Of a stretch of 9,702 nucleotides of DNA, positions 7,005 to 9,702 are shown one piece after another. The stretch covers positions 1-9,702 of the forward strand of contig RFHX01000057.1 in the NCBI GenBank assembly GCA_003695725.1, given 5' to 3'. The position numbers were made by a program, and so were the translations under genes. Position 1 is the first letter of the stretch, and each line of letters opens with the position of its first letter. This DNA comes from J061 sp003695725 [NCBI: Candidatus Schekmanbacteria bacterium] (lineage in GTDB: Bacteria; Schekmanbacteria; GWA2-38-11). Under the pieces are notes generated by a model. It was not told the origin of the DNA, made no database searches, and saw only the letters and a list, made by a program, of their open reading frames with translations.

Positions 7005-8252
7005 TTATTCAGATTCAGATTCGGACTTTTCTTCTTCTTTTTTCTTTGAATCTGAAAACTGAAATTTCAGAGGTTTTTTAGGAGGTGGAGGCGGTTCCGG
7101 CTCTTCTTCCTTCTGTTCTGTTTCAACGGTTTCAGGCTGAGCTTCAACTTCTTTTTCTTCTTCCAAAACTTCTAATTCTGTTTCACTTTCTACGGATATA
7201 TCATCTAAACTTAAATTTGCCAAATCATCTTCTTCAATTTTAAGCTCTTCTGTTTCTTTTTCTCCTTGTGCAGGTTCAGGTTTTTTTGTCTCTTCAGGTT
7301 CTGATGAAGTATCAAGAGATGGTTCTTCCATCCCCTTCTCAGTAAGTGTTGATGGTTTAGGTTCTTCTTCTGTTGTTTCAGGCACTTCTATGGGCTCTGA
7401 TGGTATTTCTTCACCTGCCAATTGGCGATAAAAATGGGCATAGGCAAGCATAGCTACAGGTATTGAAACAAGAGCCCCGATTCCTATAACTAAAAAACCA
7501 ATAAAAGAGACGAAGGAAAATAACAAGTTGAAAAGAAAAATATTTAGCCAGTGTCCCTTTGTAATAGCATAGCTTTTTTTAACTGCCTCTATAGCGCCAA
7601 CCTCTTTATCTACTATTACGAAAGCAAAAAACTGAAGAGCCAACATTAGGATAATACCGGGAATTATCAGTAAAACCATTCCAGCGCCTACGATTATGCA
7701 TACAACTATTAAAGCCAACAAATATTTTACTATCAATGGATAGGTATTTATTAGGTCATCATAGACTGGCTTTTCTCCATAAGTAAATTTGAGGACAATT
7801 TTGAGAGAACCCATCTGCATCAAGAGACTCAATATAAAAGAAAGAAGAAATACGATAATCCCAACAAATGCATTATTGCCTGCAAACATTCCTAAAAAAC
7901 CGGGAATAAGAGGCGCAATGAAAATAATCAGATATGCAGGAATAAGAAATCCCAGATTGGATTTTGTAGTATTCCATCCAAATGCAAAAGCTTCTTTTAT
8001 TGATAATTCACCTGCGGGGGACATTACCGCACCTTCTATGCCTTTACCCAGATTCTTTTGCGCAGGCTTATCAACGATACCTAGTGTCTTTTTATAAATT
8101 TCGGTTTGATGGGCAGGAGTCCAGAAGGACCATCCTTTTTTGAGAATATGAGTATCTGCTGAAATTTCACCTGATTCGATTTTCTGCTTTAATGTTTCCT
8201 CATCGACAGGACCGAATTTTTCACCCTTTAAAATGTAATGCCATTGACTCAT
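7005..8252 (-). CDS. GYF_2-domain membrane protein with acidic, proline-containing tail
   Basis: This 415-residue protein has three parts. Residues 1-55 are a GYF_2 (DUF4339) domain: W4, G14-P15, and the KGWSFWTPA block at 39-47. Residues about 100-272 are a membrane domain with five or six helices (near 100-123, 128-147, 172-192, 193-214, 236-272). Between helices lies IVDKEVGAIEAVKKSYAITK (213-232), resembling the loop of DUF975/GPDPase-membrane-type proteins. Residues 281-415 are probably disordered: 43 of 135 are Glu and 17 are Pro, with five consecutive prolines at 387-391, a Lys-rich patch (392-405) and an acidic end. No catalytic motif is visible. Bacterial GYF_2 domains are often fused to membrane regions and their role is poorly known; a scaffold or envelope role is a guess. 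It is likely a single-gene unit: its neighbour nfo ends 161 bases upstream and a promoter-like site sits between. An AGAG precedes the ATG at 8252. Confidence 0.82.
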   Translation of the reverse strand: MSQWHYILKGEKFGPVDEETLKQKIESGEISADTHILKKGWSFWTPAHQTEIYKKTLGIVDKPAQKNLGKGIEGAVMSPAGELSIKEAFAFGWNTTKSNLGFLIPAYLIIFIAPLIPGFLGMFAGNNAFVGIIVFLLSFILSLLMQMGSLKIVLKFTYGEKPVYDDLINTYPLIVKYLLALIVVCIIVGAGMVLLIIPGIILMLALQFFAFVIVDKEVGAIEAVKKSYAITKGHWLNIFLFNLLFSFVSFIGFLVIGIGALVSIPVAMLAYAHFYRQLAGEEIPSEPIEVPETTEEEPKPSTLTEKGMEEPSLDTSSEPEETKKPEPAQGEKETEELKIEEDDLANLSLDDISVESETELEVLEEEKEVEAQPETVETEQKEEEPEPPPPPKKPLKFQFSDSKKKEEEKSESESE

Positions 8253-8320
8253 ATTTTTCTCTTTTTTATTTCGTAAAAGATGAAAAGATAAACGGACTTT
8301 TTTCTTTAAACCTAATTCTT

Positions 8321-8351
8321 ATTTTACTTTTAAATGCATACCAGTTGTCAA
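8321..8351 (-). promoter_or_regulatory. Candidate promoter for the GYF_2 membrane protein
   Basis: On the minus strand a perfect TTGACA (8351-8346) is followed after 19 bases by TAAAAT (8326-8321). The spacer is two bases longer than ideal. The site would give a leader of roughly 60 bases before the ATG at 8252 and lets the gene be transcribed independently of nfo. Confidence 0.35.
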
Positions 8352-8413
8352 ACTTTTTTTCTTAATTTTAAAAAAGTAGAGGTTAATCGAATTAAACTAA
8401 AAGCAATAGACTT

Positions 8414-9283
8414 CTAATTGCAAAGAGATTTTAGTATCTTCATATTTTCAACATCTTCCTTCATATCTTCACCTTTCGGAGTTTCAAGAACTTTGGGAAT
8501 ATCCTTGAAGTTTTTATCATTCATTATCAGCTTGAATCCTTTTTTTCCGATTTTTCCTTTGCCGATATGTTCATGCCTGTCAAGATGTGAGCCGCAATCA
8601 CCTTTTGAATCATTGAGATGTATTGCCTTGATATTTTTTATTCCTACATAGTAATCGAATTCATCAAAGACTTTCTGATAACCCTTTTCCGTCCTAATAT
8701 CATATCCCGAGGCAAAGATATGGCAGGTATCGAGGCAAATTCCGAGCCGCTCTAAATTGCCTGAATGTTTTAGTAGAAATCCGAGCTCTTCAAAAGTTGA
8801 GCCGATAGATGTTCCTTGACCGGCCGTTGTTTCAAAAAGAAGTTTGACTTTATAGTTTTTTGTTTTCACTAAGATATCCCTTATTGTTTTGGCAATTTTC
8901 TTTAACCCTTCTTCTTTTCCGCTTCCACGGTGGGCGCCGGGGTGAAAGACAAGAAAGTCTAAATTAAGGGCTTCTGCCCTTTCTATTTCATCAAGAAAAG
9001 CTTTTTTAGATTTTTCATAAATTGTTTTGTCAGGACTTGCAAGATTGATAAGATATATATCATGTGCGAAAATTGATTTTATCCTGCTTCTTTCATAGAG
9101 ATTGTGAAATCTTTCAATCTCATCCTTTTTGAGTGGGGGTGCCATCCACCGTGTATTGTTTTTTGTGAATATCTGAATTGTGCGGCAGTTTATTCTTTCT
9201 CCTCTCTCAATCGCCTTGCTAACACCTCCGCTAATGGACATATGTGCACCGATTAAAGGACTCTCATCTGTTTTTTTCTTCAT
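8414..9283 (-). CDS. nfo: Endonuclease IV (AP endonuclease)
   Basis: Endonuclease IV cleaves DNA 5' to abasic sites and removes 3'-blocking groups during base excision repair; it is a cytosolic TIM-barrel enzyme with three zinc ions. Numbering from the ATG at 9283 (289 residues), all nine ligands known from E. coli Nfo can be matched: H74 (FAHDIY), H114 (FHPGAH), E151 (FETTAGQG), D185 and H188 (LDTCHIFASGYD), H222 (HLNDSK), D235 and H237 (LDRHEHIG) and E267 (LETP). The length is close to the usual 280 residues and the protein should be fully active. A TTG at 9289 in the same frame would add two residues, but GAGGT at 9297-9293 is 9 bases from the ATG and only 3 from the TTG, so ATG is preferred. 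The gene is divergent from the nifB-like gene on the right. Confidence 0.96.
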   Translation of the reverse strand: MKKKTDESPLIGAHMSISGGVSKAIERGERINCRTIQIFTKNNTRWMAPPLKKDEIERFHNLYERSRIKSIFAHDIYLINLASPDKTIYEKSKKAFLDEIERAEALNLDFLVFHPGAHRGSGKEEGLKKIAKTIRDILVKTKNYKVKLLFETTAGQGTSIGSTFEELGFLLKHSGNLERLGICLDTCHIFASGYDIRTEKGYQKVFDEFDYYVGIKNIKAIHLNDSKGDCGSHLDRHEHIGKGKIGKKGFKLIMNDKNFKDIPKVLETPKGEDMKEDVENMKILKSLCN

Positions 9284-9292
9284 TATCAATGT

Positions 9293-9297
9293 ACCTC
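9293..9297 (-). promoter_or_regulatory. Shine-Dalgarno deciding the nfo start
   Basis: GAGGT on the minus strand is 9 bases from the ATG at 9283 but only 3 from an in-frame TTG at 9289, so it favours the ATG. Confidence 0.6.
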
Positions 9298-9376
9298 ATT
9301 TTATTTGACTTGACTTTTTTTCCAATTAGAAAGATTGATACTTAAAATTTGGTTATGAAGCAAAGAAAAATATTTT

Positions 9377-9702
9377 ATGAAAGAAATTAGTAATCCTGTT
9401 TATAAATATGATGAGGAAACACATCCTTGTTTTTCTGCAACAGCATCTAATTATTGTGCAAGAGTACATCTTCCCGTTGCGCCTCGATGCAATATTTTGT
9501 GCAACTATTGTAATCGCAGTTATGACTGTATTAATGAAAGCCGACCCGGTGTTGCAAGTAGGATAATATCGCCTGCTGAAGCTCTTTCAAAGGTAAAAGA
9601 GTCTGTTTCACAATTCCCCAATTTGTCAACAGCCGCAATTTCAGGCCCCGGAGATTCTCTTGCAAATCCTGTCAATACCTTTGAAACACTTCGGCTCATT
9701 CG
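9377..9702 (+). CDS. nifB: NifB-family radical SAM protein, N-terminal part (cut by window end)
   Basis: Translation from the ATG at 9377 stays open for 108 codons to the window edge. NifB fuses two 4Fe-4S clusters with an added carbide and sulfide to make NifB-co, the precursor of the nitrogenase cofactor (family knowledge). Visible blocks in order: H16-P-C18-F-S; ARVHLPVAP at 28-36; the radical SAM CX3CX2C as C38, C42, C45 followed by NR; D50-C51; ESRPGV at 54-59; and SGPGDSLAN at 89-97, which matches the GPGDPLAN-type SAM-binding block of NifB. These blocks together are specific to NifB rather than to generic radical SAM proteins. The start is bounded by an in-frame TGA at 9356-9358. There is no strong Shine-Dalgarno, and no -24/-12 (sigma54) promoter is visible in the gap to nfo, unlike many nif genes. 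A short NifB, a NifB-NifX fusion or a NifB-like paralogue cannot be told apart without the rest. Confidence 0.88.
   Translation, partial: MKEISNPVYKYDEETHPCFSATASNYCARVHLPVAPRCNILCNYCNRSYDCINESRPGVASRIISPAEALSKVKESVSQFPNLSTAAISGPGDSLANPVNTFETLRLI

Noticed and set aside
7789-8097. 102-residue open frame on the plus strand opposite the GYF_2 membrane domain
   Set aside because: It is a shadow of the hydrophobic coding region on the other strand; it has no domain and no ribosome site, and the minus-strand frame is clearly the real gene.
8352-8377. ACTTTTTT/AAAAAAGT hairpin downstream of nfo as a terminator
   Set aside because: The stem is almost all A-T pairs and would be unstable. It is probably just AT-rich intergenic DNA, and it abuts the TTGACA promoter match.
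9305-9348. TTGACTTGACT with a downstream TAAAAT as a promoter for the nifB-like gene
   Set aside because: The spacing from either TTGACT to TAAAAT is far from 17 bases (about 27 to 32), so no consistent -35/-10 pair can be drawn.

Overview
The window reads as part of a bacterial chromosome with an AT-rich base composition. It carries eight complete protein genes plus the start of a ninth that runs off the right edge. I see no rRNA, tRNA, CRISPR array, insertion sequence or phage gene. The gene types are a c-di-GMP-type HD-GYP protein, ABC-2 export, surface-glycan glycosyltransferases, a cobalamin-type radical SAM enzyme, endonuclease IV and a NifB-like protein. Together they suggest a free-living, probably anaerobic or microaerophilic bacterium, possibly from a poorly cultured phylum. 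No taxonomic marker is present, so this assignment is inference only.

Left region (1-2977, + strand): an HD-GYP phosphodiesterase-type signalling protein is followed, after a 101-base gap with a good sigma70-like promoter, by a two-gene ABC-2 exporter. The exporter's ATPase and permease genes overlap by four bases (ATGA) and are surely co-translated. A 258-base gap between converging genes follows (2978-3235). It holds an imperfect 12-bp inverted repeat and no convincing gene.

Central region (3236-6822, - strand): three genes read leftward as one likely operon. They are a GT2 (WbbL/rhamnosyltransferase-like) glycosyltransferase, a B12-binding-domain radical SAM enzyme whose start overlaps the GT2 end by 16 bases, and a GT-B glycosyltransferase 69 bases further on. 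This looks like a small module that builds and modifies a glycan or glycolipid. Its product cannot be named from sequence.

Right region (7005-9702): a GYF_2-domain membrane protein with a long glutamate/proline-rich tail (- strand) lies downstream of endonuclease IV (nfo, - strand), which keeps all nine zinc-ligand residues. Divergent from nfo, across a gap of less than 100 bases, begins a NifB-family radical SAM protein (+ strand, first 108 codons only). It has the CX3CX2C cluster motif and the HPC, ESRPGV and GPGD blocks of the nitrogenase cofactor maturase. It is the most informative gene for the organism's physiology, but its partners lie outside the window.
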